DNA of 49,099 bases from Pseudomonadota bacterium (GTDB taxonomy: Bacteria; Pseudomonadota; Gammaproteobacteria; Burkholderiales; Chitinibacteraceae): positions 1-49,099 of the forward strand of contig JAGTRM010000030.1 of assembly GCA_018261735.1 (NCBI GenBank). The letters are read 5' to 3'. Every line of letters begins with the position of its first letter. The stretch's first letter is position 1. The notes beneath the pieces are model-generated. The model saw nothing but the letters and a program-made list of their open reading frames with translations. It searched no databases and had not been told where the DNA came from. Shown here piece by piece: positions 25,121 to 33,975 of the stretch. The translations under genes and the position numbers were made by a program.

Positions 25121-26071
25121 ATGCACGAACAACTGGAAGCACTACAGGCAGAACTGGCACAACTCAAGGCCCGGTTGTGCGAAATGCAGCAGGAAAACCA
25201 CCTGCTGAATGAAAAGCTTACTGCCGCCCTGGACGGCACCGACCTCTGCCTCTGGCAAGGGTTGCCGCAAAGCGGCGAACTCACCGTCTTCAATTTGCAG
25301 AACTTCAAGGCCGGCGACATGGCGCCGCATTTTGATCTCTGGCTGGCCAAGCTGCACCCCGAAGACTACGAGGCCGCACTCACCAGCTATTCCGACCATC
25401 TTGCCGGACGAGCCCCGTTTTACGAAGCCGAATACCGCACCTTTCGCAAGGATGGCGGCATTACCTGGCTGTGGGACCGGGGGCGCGTCGTTGAACGGGA
25501 TGAGCAAGGCCGCCCCTTGCGCATCATGGGCGCCCATCTCGACATCACCCGGCGCAAGGAGTATGAGCAGCGCTTGGCCCAGATGGCACACATCGATCCG
25601 CTCACAAGCCTCGCCAATCGCCGCCTGCTGATGGACCGCCTCAAGGCCGAGATGGAGCGCGCAAACCGTCACGACCATCAATTCGTCGTGGCCATGCTCG
25701 ATGTCGATCACTTCAAGCGTTTCAACGACAAACATGGTCACGAGGTTGGCGACCGGATTCTGGTGGCAGTGGCCCGGCACATGGAAGCCTCGCTACGCGA
25801 ATATGACCTCTGCGGTCGCTGGGGCGGTGAAGAATTCCTGCTGATCCTGCCGCAAACCTCGCTGGAGCAAGCCCATGCCATCGTCTCCCGGCTCCATGGC
25901 GGCATTCAGCAAGCATCAATACTGGCCAACAAGAAAACTCTCTCGGTCACGGTCAGCATTGGCATGACCGAGTACCGGCCAGGAGAGGACTTTTCCGCCA
26001 CGCTCAACCGGGCCGATGCGGCCATGCTGGAAGCCAAACGTCGAGGCCGAGACTGTCTGTTGAGTGCATAA
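25121..26071 (+). CDS. PAS-GGDEF diguanylate cyclase
   Basis: A 316-residue soluble protein: a coiled coil at residues 1-36 (EQLEALQAELAQLKARL), a PAS domain at about 37-145 ending in the PAC motif GRPLRIMGAHLDITRRKEYE, and a GGDEF domain at about 155-316. The active site is GGEEF (235-239). An inhibitory I-site RxxD (Arg226-Asp229) stands five residues before it. It is therefore expected to make cyclic-di-GMP under product inhibition. The ATG at 25121 follows GGCGGAG and is preferred over the longer frame from 25085. The PAS ligand is unknown. Confidence 0.92.
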   Translation: MHEQLEALQAELAQLKARLCEMQQENHLLNEKLTAALDGTDLCLWQGLPQSGELTVFNLQNFKAGDMAPHFDLWLAKLHPEDYEAALTSYSDHLAGRAPFYEAEYRTFRKDGGITWLWDRGRVVERDEQGRPLRIMGAHLDITRRKEYEQRLAQMAHIDPLTSLANRRLLMDRLKAEMERANRHDHQFVVAMLDVDHFKRFNDKHGHEVGDRILVAVARHMEASLREYDLCGRWGGEEFLLILPQTSLEQAHAIVSRLHGGIQQASILANKKTLSVTVSIGMTEYRPGEDFSATLNRADAAMLEAKRRGRDCLLSA

Positions 26072-26106
26072 TCGCGTTCTTGTGTTTTTCCAATACTGCC
26101 GCCGCC

Positions 26107-26946
26107 ATGTTTTCCTTTCTGAATCGCCGCCAGCGCGACAAAGCCTTGTCCGCCCACCCCGTTGCCGACACACTCTGGCAAGAAGCCTGCCGCTTGCCGC
26201 TATTGCGCGGTCTGACCCCGGACGAGTTGGCCCTGCTGCGCCAACATGCTGCCTGGTTCCTGCATGACCGCGTCTTCAACCCCGCCAACGGCGCGCAACT
26301 CGACGAGCCACAGCGTCTGACCATCGCCGTGCAATGCTGCCTGCCGCTGCTCAACCTGGGTTTCGATTGCCTCGACGACTGGCGCGAAGTCATTGTTTAT
26401 CCCGGCGAATTCGTCAGCCGCAACCGTACCTATGAATCCGTCGGCGAATACCTGGGCATCGTGCATGAAAGCGACGATATCCTGGCGGGGCAAGCCCGCC
26501 CGGACGGCCCTCTGCTGCTGTCCTGGCTCGATTGCGCCGAATCGCCCTGGCTCGATGGCTGGAACGTACCCATTCACGAAATCGCCCACAAGCTTGACAT
26601 GCGTTCCGGCGAAGCCAACGGCTGCCCGCCGCTGCATGCCGGCATGGATTACCAGGCCTGGAAAGATGCGTTTTCTCACGCCTTTGCCGATCTGCAGCGT
26701 CAGGATGCGGAAGATGAATTCGGCCCGATCGATTACTACGCGGCCGAGAGCCCGGCCGAATGCTTCGCGGTACTGAGCGAATACTTCTTCGAATTGCCGC
26801 ACGTCCTGTTCGAGGCCTATCCGGCGGTCTATCGACAGCTGCAGCTCTTCTACCGCCAAGATCCCAAGTCTCGCCTGGCCGTGATGAAATACCGCCCGGC
26901 CCATGCGGATTCCCTGCCCCCCGAATACCTGAAATCGCCATCATGA
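26107..26946 (+). CDS. mtfA: MtfA-type zinc-dependent peptidase (M90)
   Basis: A 279-residue cytosolic protein with HEIAH (residues 157-161) and the downstream [19 protein letters not shown] segment that supplies the third zinc ligand. This is the MtfA signature. In E. coli MtfA binds the Mlc repressor and has aminopeptidase activity. The role here is inferred from family membership. The start at 26107 ([10 protein letters not shown]) follows homologues; no clear ribosome site is seen. The stop overlaps rsmJ by four bases. Confidence 0.87.
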   Translation: MFSFLNRRQRDKALSAHPVADTLWQEACRLPLLRGLTPDELALLRQHAAWFLHDRVFNPANGAQLDEPQRLTIAVQCCLPLLNLGFDCLDDWREVIVYPGEFVSRNRTYESVGEYLGIVHESDDILAGQARPDGPLLLSWLDCAESPWLDGWNVPIHEIAHKLDMRSGEANGCPPLHAGMDYQAWKDAFSHAFADLQRQDAEDEFGPIDYYAAESPAECFAVLSEYFFELPHVLFEAYPAVYRQLQLFYRQDPKSRLAVMKYRPAHADSLPPEYLKSPS

Positions 26947-27689
26947 TTGGTCTGCTCGCTCCCGCCGCGCCCACTGAGTTGCAACAGCAAGTTTCAGCCT
27001 TGGGCTTGCCGCTCTGGAATACCCCGCCAGCGACGGCCAGCTACATGCTGCAATGGATTGACGATCATCTGGAACTCGCACCTCTGCACGACAAGGGCGC
27101 AGTATGGGTCGATTTTGTCGGCGGCGCGCTTGCGCACCGGCGCAAGTTCGGCGGTGGGCGTGGCCAGCCGGTGGCCAAGGCCGTCGGCATCAAGGGGGGT
27201 TACCTGCCGCGCATCCTCGATTGCAACGCCGGGCAAGGCCGTGATGCATTTGTCCTGGCCACGCTGGGTTGCCGCGTCACACTGCTGGAACGCAGCCCGG
27301 TCGCGTTTCTGTTGCTGCAGGATGGCTTGCGCCGCGCGCAGGAGGATGCCGAAATCGCCCCGATTGCCGCACGCATGCAGCTGAACCTGGCCGATGCGCG
27401 GCGATGGCTGGAAAACCCGCCGCAGGACGCGGTATTCGATGTGGTATATCTCGACCCGATGTTCCCGGAACCGGACAAGCGCGCAAAATCCAAGAAAGAG
27501 ATGGCGGCGTTCCAGACTTTGATCGGTGGGGATGTGGATGCCGATGCGCTATTGGCGCCGGCCCGAAAACTCGCACTGAAGCGGGTCATCGTCAAACGCC
27601 CGCGCCACGCGCCCTGGCTCGCCATGGAAAAACCAAATTTCGTGTTTGAAGGTGAAAGCACGCGCTTTGATGGCTACCTGCCCGCGTAG
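26943..27689 (+). CDS. rsmJ: 16S rRNA (guanine-1516-N2) methyltransferase RsmJ
   Basis: A 248-residue class I SAM methyltransferase with RsmJ landmarks: [18 protein letters not shown], the SAM-binding [20 protein letters not shown], and the catalytic [22 protein letters not shown]. It methylates G1516 of 16S rRNA using S-adenosylmethionine. Its start overlaps the mtfA stop (ATGA), suggesting translational coupling. Confidence 0.93.
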   Translation: MIGLLAPAAPTELQQQVSALGLPLWNTPPATASYMLQWIDDHLELAPLHDKGAVWVDFVGGALAHRRKFGGGRGQPVAKAVGIKGGYLPRILDCNAGQGRDAFVLATLGCRVTLLERSPVAFLLLQDGLRRAQEDAEIAPIAARMQLNLADARRWLENPPQDAVFDVVYLDPMFPEPDKRAKSKKEMAAFQTLIGGDVDADALLAPARKLALKRVIVKRPRHAPWLAMEKPNFVFEGESTRFDGYLPA

Positions 27690-27733
27690 CCACGATCGAA
27701 AGCGGGAACGGTTTCAAGACCAACTCGTGTACT

Positions 27734-28228
27734 TCAGAGTTTCTCGATCTTCTGCTGATCTTTCGCCGGCGTATCCGGGAAAATCTCGTTCAACGCGGGC
27801 AACTCCCCTTTGCGGTCAAATGGGATACCGCCGGGCCGCCAGGGAGTATGCAGCTTGCCGGTCATGCGATAGGCCAGCGGCTGATGCGTCGTCTGCAAGG
27901 AACGAATCTGCTTCCAGAGGCTGCCCAGATTGGTCGTGACCTTGAGTGTCACCAGGGCCTCCCCCATCCGCGGCAACGTAACCTGGTCGCGGCCCACGCC
28001 GCTGGCAAAATGTTCGCCGTTCAGCATCAGGTCGAAATCAACGCCATCCACCGTCACCGACGTATCGTTGGGATTCGTTACTCGCAGCGTCACCATAAAC
28101 CGCTGCTCGAACAGGTTAAAGTCGTCCAACGCCAGCCCTGCCAGCGACACCTGCGGTTTTTCCAGGCTGCCCACTCCGGCGCAAGCCGCCAGCAGCAAGG
28201 TACAACACAACATCAGTATCCGGCGCAT
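27734..28228 (-). CDS. LEA_2 / LEA14-like lipoprotein
   Basis: A 164-residue lipoprotein with lipobox LLAAC near residue 15, then a single LEA_2 domain (VSLAGLALDDFNLFEQRFMVTLRVTNPNDTSVTVDGVDFDLMLNGEHFASG). In bacteria these resemble plant desiccation-related LEA14 proteins, but their function in the envelope is unknown. AGGAGAAA precedes the ATG at 28228. The thioesterase gene ends 13 bases upstream, so the two probably share a transcript. Confidence 0.85.
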   Translation of the reverse strand: MRRILMLCCTLLLAACAGVGSLEKPQVSLAGLALDDFNLFEQRFMVTLRVTNPNDTSVTVDGVDFDLMLNGEHFASGVGRDQVTLPRMGEALVTLKVTTNLGSLWKQIRSLQTTHQPLAYRMTGKLHTPWRPGGIPFDRKGELPALNEIFPDTPAKDQQKIEKL

Positions 28229-28241
28229 GATTTTCTCCTGT

Positions 28242-28658
28242 TTAGACAACGGGACCAGGCAAGGACGCCAAGTGCGCCGCAATTTCATCGGTGATCGGCA
28301 AGGCACCGGTTTTGCCCGAATGCAACACGGCAATAGTCACTTCGGCCTCGGCCACCAGCTTGCCCGTTTCTTTTTTCACAACCCGTTGCAAGATCACCCC
28401 CGAGCGAGGCAAGAGACGATCCATCCGGGTTTCAATCTTCAGCACATCGCCCATGCCCGCCGGTCGCAAATAGCGGATATCGATCCGGCTGACCACCAGC
28501 GCATAACCGTGCTGCATGAACCAGTCGAGATCGCCATCCTCCAGCAGCGCCCAGCGCGCCTCTTCCAGAAATTCAAGGTAGCGGGCATTGTTGACATGGC
28601 CATACAGATCGAGGTGGTAGCCGCGAACCTTGATTTCGGTGCAATGGGGAATATTCAT
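28242..28658 (-). CDS. Acyl-CoA thioesterase, YbgC/4-hydroxybenzoyl-CoA type
   Basis: A 138-residue hotdog-fold protein with the active-site pattern YHLDLYGHVNNARYLEFLEEARW (Asp-x3-His-VNN), typical of FcbC/YbgC thioesterases. It hydrolyses acyl-CoA thioesters; the chain length is unknown. It is first in a two-gene unit with the LEA_2 lipoprotein and is preceded by a terminator-bearing gap from the Crp-family gene. Confidence 0.88.
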   Translation of the reverse strand: MNIPHCTEIKVRGYHLDLYGHVNNARYLEFLEEARWALLEDGDLDWFMQHGYALVVSRIDIRYLRPAGMGDVLKIETRMDRLLPRSGVILQRVVKKETGKLVAEAEVTIAVLHSGKTGALPITDEIAAHLASLPGPVV

Positions 28659-28710
28659 TCTCAGGGTATCAGATTAGCAACGAACAGCTGGTGAGGGAGA
28701 TCACAAACAA

Positions 28711-28757
28711 CAAAGCCGTTCCCCGTCGATACGCTTCGGGTGAACGGCTTTGCATAA
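28711..28757. terminator. Terminator of the Crp-family gene (stem usable on both strands)
   Basis: CAAAGCCGTTC (28711-28721) pairs with GAACGGCTTTG (28742-28752). On the minus strand the stem is followed by TTGTTTG, and on the plus strand by CATAAAAAAT. It separates the thioesterase unit from the Crp-family gene. Confidence 0.7.
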
Positions 28758-28768
28758 AAAATAGAAAA

Positions 28769-29422
28769 TCAGAAACGTTCCGGCAACTTCTGCAGCAAGA
28801 TGATCTTCTTGTTTTCCAGCTTGATATAACCACCGAAAACCAGTTCCTTGAGAATCCGGGCGATCATCTCGCGCGAAGAACCCACCCGGTCCGCGATCGC
28901 CTGCTGTGTCAACGATTGCTCGATCATATCCTGCCCATCGACCGTGACCAGCAGCGATTCAAACAGGGCACGCACCCGGCCATACACATCGAGCAAGGCC
29001 AGTGATTTCATGGTATTGGACAAGCGGCGCACGATGCGCGCCAGGTTCTTGATCACCATGTCTTTCATTTCCGGACTGCTTTCCAGATGGCGAACGAACT
29101 CCTGCTTGGAGAGCATCAGCACCACGGCGTCCTCTTCAACCTGAGTCGTCCAGCCGCGCGGCTCATCGTCGATCAGGGAGATTTCGCCGAACACATCCAC
29201 GGGCTCGCCGATCTTGAACACGAATTCCTTGCCCTGGTTATCGCTGGTCAGCGAGCGGGTTCGTCCTTCGATCAGCACATACATCGCATCCGCTTCTTCA
29301 CCCTCGCGAAACAGGTAGGTTCCCTTGGGAATGCTGCGGCGAATGAAAGAGCGACTAATACTTTCCAGGATTTCCTCCGGGAAACCCTCAAATAGCGGAA
29401 GCTCGGCAAGAATGTTCTTCAT
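28769..29422 (-). CDS. Crp/Fnr-family transcription regulator
   Basis: A 217-residue protein. A cyclic-nucleotide-binding beta-roll (about 15-115, GTYLFREGEEADAMYVLIEG, FGEISLIDDEPRG) is joined by a long dimerisation helix to a winged HTH (QQAIADRVGSSREMIARILKEL at about 175-197). Fnr-type iron-sulfur cysteines are absent. FGEISLIDDEPRG resembles the phosphate-binding cassette, where cAMP-binding Crp has FGExxL and an RxxA-like pair. A nucleotide ligand is therefore possible but not certain. The gene has its own terminator; target genes are unknown. Confidence 0.92.
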   Translation of the reverse strand: MKNILAELPLFEGFPEEILESISRSFIRRSIPKGTYLFREGEEADAMYVLIEGRTRSLTSDNQGKEFVFKIGEPVDVFGEISLIDDEPRGWTTQVEEDAVVLMLSKQEFVRHLESSPEMKDMVIKNLARIVRRLSNTMKSLALLDVYGRVRALFESLLVTVDGQDMIEQSLTQQAIADRVGSSREMIARILKELVFGGYIKLENKKIILLQKLPERF

Positions 29423-29452
29423 GGTGTATCCCGTCAGTGTTCATGTATCAGT

Positions 29453-29836
29453 TCAGTGTTTAGCCGGTGCCTTGGCTACGGTTTTTTTTGCCGGGCGCAC
29501 AGCGCTTGCGGTCGAGGCCGCCGCCGGTTCCGAGGCTTTGGGCTCGGCTTTGTCTGCAGCGGTTTCTGTCGGTGGCTGATCCTGAGGTGGAATGACATCC
29601 AGCTTCTTGGCCTGCATGTATTCGCTCATTTCTTTCCAGCCGGCAAAAATATCCGGCTTGGCAACCTTGGAATTACGATTGTAGCAATCTTCCAGCGACC
29701 GCCCGCTCTGGCGGCAACCCGCCCCAACGGCTTTGCCCACCAGTTTCTGCTTGTTGAGCTGATCATTGACCTGCTCACAACCGGAAAGTGACAGGATCAA
29801 CGCGGCTGACAGACAAAACGTGCGCAACAGGGCCAC
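29453..29836 (-). CDS. Small lipoprotein, unknown function
   Basis: A 127-residue protein with signal peptide and lipobox (LSLSGC near residue 20). A short core contains paired cysteines (GAGCRQSGRSLEDCYNRN), followed by an Ala/Pro/Lys-rich tail (about residues 80-127) likely to be extended in the periplasm. I do not recognise a family. It lies 30 bases upstream of the Crp-family gene on the same strand, suggesting co-transcription. Confidence 0.72.
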   Translation of the reverse strand: MALLRTFCLSAALILSLSGCEQVNDQLNKQKLVGKAVGAGCRQSGRSLEDCYNRNSKVAKPDIFAGWKEMSEYMQAKKLDVIPPQDQPPTETAADKAEPKASEPAAASTASAVRPAKKTVAKAPAKH

Positions 29837-29924
29837 GATTCAAGGCATCCCAAAGGTTCATTACACTGTGAATTGTAACCCAATTGTGCAACTGCAACGT
29901 AGTTCCGCACCCACAACTACGATC

Positions 29925-29963
29925 AAAAAAAACGGTGGACCCGAAGGGCTCCACCGTTTTTTT
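29925..29963 (-). terminator. Terminator of the Tim44-domain gene
   Basis: ACGGTGGA (29932-29939) pairs with TCCACCGT (29950-29957). The stem is flanked by A and T runs on both sides, so it would stop transcripts of either direction. It lies 15 bases past the Tim44-domain stop. Confidence 0.9.
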
Positions 29964-29977
29964 GGAACAAATCAGGA

Positions 29978-30886
29978 TCAGACTTGTTCGATCCCTGCCA
30001 GCACCCAGCGCGGGTCCGTCTCGGAAGGCCGTACAAAGTGCCAGATTTCAGCAAACGGCACCGCCGGAGCATTCAGGTTCTCACTGACTCGACCCGAGAA
30101 ACGCACACTGGCCACCAAGCGGCCTGCTTCACGGCTGCTGTCGAGCAAATCCACTTGCAGATCATGGAATTCGGCCACATCACGGTTTGCGCCGATCTCG
30201 GCCTTCAGTTCCTCGAACAATTCAGGCGTCAGGTATTTGCGTACTTCTTCCATTTGTTCCGGCGAATTCAGCGCCTGGATATGCTGGAAGCTGGCACGCG
30301 CCTGGCGCAGGAATGCAGCGGTTTCGGTGCCATCCGGCAAACGCCCGGATGCATTGGCCACCGGTGCGGCACCCATGCCTTCACCCATGCGGAACACTTT
30401 GCGCTCGCCATTTTGCTGATCAAACGCCGGCACGCCCGCCGGACTGAGTCTTGCCGGAGCAGCTGCTTGCTCTTTGCGCCGGGTCAGCATGCGCGCGCCA
30501 AGGAAGGCAATGGCGCCCAGAGCAAGAATCCAGCCCCACGGAATGCCGCCGGACTTTTCCACCGGGGCTTCGGCCACTGCGGAAGCACCGGCCGCGCCGG
30601 GCTCCATCATTTTGCTGGCCAGATAGCCTGTCGCCGCACCGGCAGCCACACCGGCGGCCACACCACCCCAGCCTGGTCCGCTACGCTGCGGTTGTTGCGC
30701 CGGTTGCTGGACCGGCTGTTGCGCCGGAACCTGCTGCGCCTGTTGCACGGGAGCACTGCGTGTAATCTGGCTGCGCTGCATGCCAGTGGAACGCCCGCCG
30801 CCAAGACGCGCGGCCTCGGCCACGCTGGCAGCGAACATGGAAACAGAAAGCAGGGCGATCATCAAGGAACGTCCAGACTTGCTCAT
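29978..30886 (-). CDS. Tim44-like domain membrane protein with Gln/Pro-rich linker
   Basis: A 302-residue protein: signal peptide (about 1-25), a low-complexity Gln/Pro/Ala linker (about 45-70), a glycine-zipper-like GGVAAGVAAGAATGYLA, a transmembrane helix (IPWGWILALGAIAFLGARML at about 112-132) and a C-terminal Tim44-like domain (about 175-302, FLRQARASFQHIQALN ... LTPELFEELKAEI). Bacterial Tim44-like proteins are membrane-associated and of unknown function; the mitochondrial relative anchors import motors. The context gives no partner. It has its own strong terminator. Confidence 0.85.
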   Translation of the reverse strand: MSKSGRSLMIALLSVSMFAASVAEAARLGGGRSTGMQRSQITRSAPVQQAQQVPAQQPVQQPAQQPQRSGPGWGGVAAGVAAGAATGYLASKMMEPGAAGASAVAEAPVEKSGGIPWGWILALGAIAFLGARMLTRRKEQAAAPARLSPAGVPAFDQQNGERKVFRMGEGMGAAPVANASGRLPDGTETAAFLRQARASFQHIQALNSPEQMEEVRKYLTPELFEELKAEIGANRDVAEFHDLQVDLLDSSREAGRLVASVRFSGRVSENLNAPAVPFAEIWHFVRPSETDPRWVLAGIEQV

Positions 30887-30951
30887 GGGTTTTAACTCTC
30901 ATGGAAGCGCGATATTGCGCAGGTAGTTAGGTGGGGATAATCACAAAAAGT

Positions 30952-31311
30952 TCAAGACGCCCGCAACCCGCGCTCGATGGTTACGCCAACCCGGCCCACT
31001 TCATGCAGGATGCCGAGCTTGGTTACGGAAACGCGCACCCATGGCGCACCGAAATCGTGGCGCAGAATATGCGCAATATGCTCGGCCAGCGCCTCCAGCA
31101 GCTGAAAATGCTGCGCCGCCAGGGATTCGCGCAAGGCGTTGACCACGCGATCGTAGTCGATGGTATCGACCAAGTTGTCCGACGCGCCGGCGCGCGTGGA
31201 AGGCAGGCCGATTTCCAGATCCAGTTCAACCACTTGCGGCGCAACGCGCTCCCAGTCGTACCAACCGATCAAGGTCTTGGCACGAACCGTATGCAAAAAA
31301 ATGATATCCAT
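30952..31311 (-). CDS. folB: Dihydroneopterin aldolase FolB
   Basis: A 119-residue FolB. The sequence MDIIFLHTVRAKTLIGWYDWER has the family's N-terminal strand with the GxYxxER motif, and TIDYDRVVNAL and FQLLEALAEHIAHIL carry the pterin-binding residues. It converts dihydroneopterin to 6-hydroxymethyl-dihydropterin in folate synthesis. It is divergent from plsY, a common betaproteobacterial arrangement. Confidence 0.93.
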   Translation of the reverse strand: MDIIFLHTVRAKTLIGWYDWERVAPQVVELDLEIGLPSTRAGASDNLVDTIDYDRVVNALRESLAAQHFQLLEALAEHIAHILRHDFGAPWVRVSVTKLGILHEVGRVGVTIERGLRAS

Positions 31312-31387
31312 CGAGCAACCTTCATCGCTTGGGAAAAACCCGGCGATGTCTTAGAATCCGGGGCTTGCGATTGTAGTGGATTTCCTG

Positions 31388-32002
31388 ATGACCCTGCCAA
31401 TTCTTGTGCTTGCCGCCTACCTGATCGGTTCGCTTTCCTTTGCCGTGATCGTCTCGAAGCTGATGGGCCTCGCCGATCCGCGCTCCTACGGCTCGAACAA
31501 CCCGGGCGCCACCAACGTGCTGCGCACCGGAAACAAAAAAGCTGCTGCACTGACCCTGCTGGGCGATGCGTTCAAGGGCTGGCTGGCCGTATTCCTGGCC
31601 CAGCTTGCCGCACCCCGTCTCGGCTTGGGCGATCAGGCCATTGCGCTGTGCGCCGTTGCCGCTACGCTCGGCCACATGTGGCCGGTCTTCTTCGGTTTCA
31701 AGGGCGGCAAGGGGGTGGCCACCGCGCTGGGCATCCTGCTCGCGCTCAATGTATGGATGGGATTGGGTTTGTTCGTCATCTGGCTGTTCATGGCCAAGGT
31801 CGTGAAAATTTCTTCGCTGTCTGCACTCATTGCCGCCGTTTGCGCGCCGGTTTTCGCCTGGTTCCTGCTGCCAGGCCAGGGCTATTTCCCTGCAGTTTGC
31901 ACGATCGCCCTGCTATTGATCATACGCCACAAGAAAAACATCCAGGGACTACTACAGGGCAAGGAAGGCAAGATCGGGCAAAAATCCGCCCCGGAAAAGT
32001 AA
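31388..32002 (+). CDS. plsY: Glycerol-3-phosphate acyltransferase PlsY
   Basis: A 204-residue integral membrane protein with five to six helices and the PlsY signatures SYGSNNPGATNVLRTG, LLGDAFKGWLAV and GHMWPVFFGFKGGKGVATALG. It transfers acyl from acyl-phosphate to glycerol-3-phosphate, the first step of phospholipid synthesis. I chose the ATG at 31388 over a GTG at 31376 because it matches the family start and has TGGA eight bases upstream. Confidence 0.94.
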   Translation: MTLPILVLAAYLIGSLSFAVIVSKLMGLADPRSYGSNNPGATNVLRTGNKKAAALTLLGDAFKGWLAVFLAQLAAPRLGLGDQAIALCAVAATLGHMWPVFFGFKGGKGVATALGILLALNVWMGLGLFVIWLFMAKVVKISSLSALIAAVCAPVFAWFLLPGQGYFPAVCTIALLLIIRHKKNIQGLLQGKEGKIGQKSAPEK

Positions 32003-32023
32003 ACCCGTTTGGCACTTGCCATA

Positions 32024-32057
32024 TGAAAAAACGGTTGGCTCAAGCCAACCGTTTTTT
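32024..32057. terminator. Bidirectional terminator between plsY and smpB
   Basis: AAAAAACGGTTGGCT pairs with AGCCAACCGTTTTTT around a CA loop. The T run serves plsY and the A run serves smpB, and the smpB stop lies inside the stem. Confidence 0.92.
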
Positions 32058-32517
32058 ATTCTCCACGCTTGTTGTGACTACGCACAATCCGTGCTTTCTC
32101 CCGCACCCATTCACGCTCTTTCTCTGTCTCGCGTTTGTCGTGCTGCTTCTTGCCCTTGGCCAAGCCGATCTCCAGCTTGATCCGGCCTTTCTGGAAATGC
32201 AGATTGAGCGCCATCACGGTAAAGCCGGCGCGATTGACCCGACCGGACCATTTCTCTATCTCGCGACTATGCATCAACAATTTTCGCATCCGCGTCGGAT
32301 CGGGATGAACATGTGTCGACGCGGCCGTAAGCGGCGAGATATGCGCGCCAACCAGCCAGAATGCGCCGCTTATGTACGTGATATAGGATTCCTTGAGCTG
32401 CACGCGCCCTGCGCGGATGGACTTGACTTCCCACCCCTCAAGAACGAGACCGGTTTCAAGACGCTCTTCGATGAAGTATTCATGGAAGGCTTTGCGGTTA
32501 TCGGCGATGACCGTCAT
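32056..32517 (-). CDS. smpB: SsrA-binding protein SmpB
   Basis: A 153-residue Smp[50 protein letters not shown] and the basic C-terminal tail [24 protein letters not shown], which enters the decoding site. It binds tmRNA for ribosome rescue. The tmRNA gene itself is not in this window. It is divergent from the asparaginase gene. Confidence 0.96.
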   Translation of the reverse strand: MTVIADNRKAFHEYFIEERLETGLVLEGWEVKSIRAGRVQLKESYITYISGAFWLVGAHISPLTAASTHVHPDPTRMRKLLMHSREIEKWSGRVNRAGFTVMALNLHFQKGRIKLEIGLAKGKKQHDKRETEKEREWVREKARIVRSHNKRGE

Positions 32518-32579
32518 GGCAAACTTTACTCATATTGCGAATCCGCTATTCTAGCAGCCTTGTCCCCCCAGGTAGCGCC

Positions 32580-33557
32580 ATGAAACGCATCCTTTGTCTT
32601 TATACAGGCGGCACACTCGGCTGCCTTCCCTCGCAGCAAGGGCTGGCACCGGCACCGGGCATTTTGAACACCCCCATCGCCGAACTTGCAGCCCATCTGC
32701 CCGGCTCGCCCCGAGTGGAACTGCTGGAATACCCGCAGCTGCTGGATTCTTCCAGCATGGGCCCCGCTGACTGGAACCGCATCGGCGCCGACATCGCGGG
32801 CCATCATGCCGACTATGATGGCTTCGTCGTCCTGCACGGCACCGATACCCTGGCCTATACCGCTGCGGCGCTGTCGTTCCAACTGGAGCACCTCGCCAAA
32901 CCGGTAATCGTGACCGGCGCGCAACGCCCCTGGTTCATGGCGGACAGCGACGCACCCGCCAATGTGTCGGCGGCGCTGGAACATGCACTCGGCGACTGGC
33001 CCGGGGTGCGCGTGGCATTTGGCGGACGGCTTCTGCCCGGCGCTCGAGTGCGCAAGACTGATGCCGACAACAACCAGGCTTTTTCCGCGCCGAACTGGGA
33101 CGGGCAATGGCCCACTCCCGTCGCACCAACCACCCCGGCACGCTGCTTCACTATCGATCCGCAGGCTCGCATCATCGGCATCAAGCTTTACCCTGGACTC
33201 ACGGGCGACTGGCTCGCCACGGCACTGACGCAACCGCAACAAGGCATCGTGCTGGAGACCTACGGCAGCGGCAACCTGCCCGAACATGCCGGCCTCATTG
33301 CCGCGCTGGAACAGCAGGCCCGCGCCGGCGCGATCATCGTCAACTGTACGCAATGTCTTGCCGGCCACGTCCAGCAGGGTCACTACGCGACAAGCAGCAG
33401 CCTGCAGCGCATCCGGGCATTGCCGGCCGCCGACATGACGCCCGAGGCCGCCTTGACCAAGCTCTATTACCTGCAGGCCACGTCTGCCACCGCCAACGAG
33501 ATACGGGAGAACTTTGTGCAGAATTTGCGGGGTGAGCTCACGCCCGATCTGTGCTAG
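32580..33557 (+). CDS. ansA: Type I L-asparaginase
   Basis: A 325-residue amidohydrolase with the two catalytic threonine motifs: TGGTLG (residues 9-14) and HGTDT (86-90), plus RKTDADNNQAF with the catalytic lysine. It hydrolyses asparagine to aspartate and ammonia. No signal peptide is present, so it is cytosolic like E. coli AnsA. The start at 32580 follows CAGGTAG. The final codons may overlap the upstream promoter of the SRP RNA gene. Confidence 0.9.
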   Translation: MKRILCLYTGGTLGCLPSQQGLAPAPGILNTPIAELAAHLPGSPRVELLEYPQLLDSSSMGPADWNRIGADIAGHHADYDGFVVLHGTDTLAYTAAALSFQLEHLAKPVIVTGAQRPWFMADSDAPANVSAALEHALGDWPGVRVAFGGRLLPGARVRKTDADNNQAFSAPNWDGQWPTPVAPTTPARCFTIDPQARIIGIKLYPGLTGDWLATALTQPQQGIVLETYGSGNLPEHAGLIAALEQQARAGAIIVNCTQCLAGHVQQGHYATSSSLQRIRALPAADMTPEAALTKLYYLQATSATANEIRENFVQNLRGELTPDLC

Positions 33558-33600
33558 ACTTGCGCCTCATTGTGCAATTTCGCTTGAATTTGCGCTCCAT

Positions 33601-33697
33601 GGCGGGCCTCCCCGCATGGCTAGAAGGTGAACCTGGTCAGGACCGGAAGGTAGCAGCCACAGCTTTTGATGCCAGTGCCGGGGGTCGGGCTCGCCAC
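33601..33697 (+). ncRNA. ffs: 4.5S signal recognition particle RNA
   Basis: The domain IV core (GGTCAGGACCGGAAGGTAGC) is present with the Ffh-binding symmetric and asymmetric loops. GGCGGGCC at the 5' end pairs with GGGCTCGCC near 33687-33695 to close a single long hairpin of about 97 bases, the short bacterial SRP RNA. The ends are estimated from this pairing. Confidence 0.93.
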
Positions 33698-33975
33698 CTC
33701 TACCCGCTTTCCCCTTCTGCCGTTTCAAACTCGCTCCAGTTCATCAGCATTTTCTGATTTGTTGCCGCTTATTGACCACGGTCAACACGGCCCAGCCGGC
33801 ACTCGCGCATTATCCGCTCCGCAAGCTGATGCTTCGTGTATCTCCAGTGGTAATTCAAGCCGCGCTACCCAGCGCGGCTTTTTTTTCGACCGCGCAGCCC
33901 GAACCCTGCCAACAGGTCTTGAGTAGCACGCCACCCCGCTGCATAATCCTTGGACTTATCCTTTCGGCATGGTCC
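33698..33975. other. Intergenic region between ffs and yciB
   Basis: About 278 bases. The only clear element is the terminator at 33857-33888. I see no convincing gene. Confidence 0.5.
33857..33888 (+). terminator. Rho-independent terminator downstream of ffs
   Basis: AAGCCGCGCT (33857-33866) pairs with AGCGCGGCTT (33871-33880) and is followed by eight T residues. It lies about 160 bases beyond the SRP RNA core. Confidence 0.9.
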
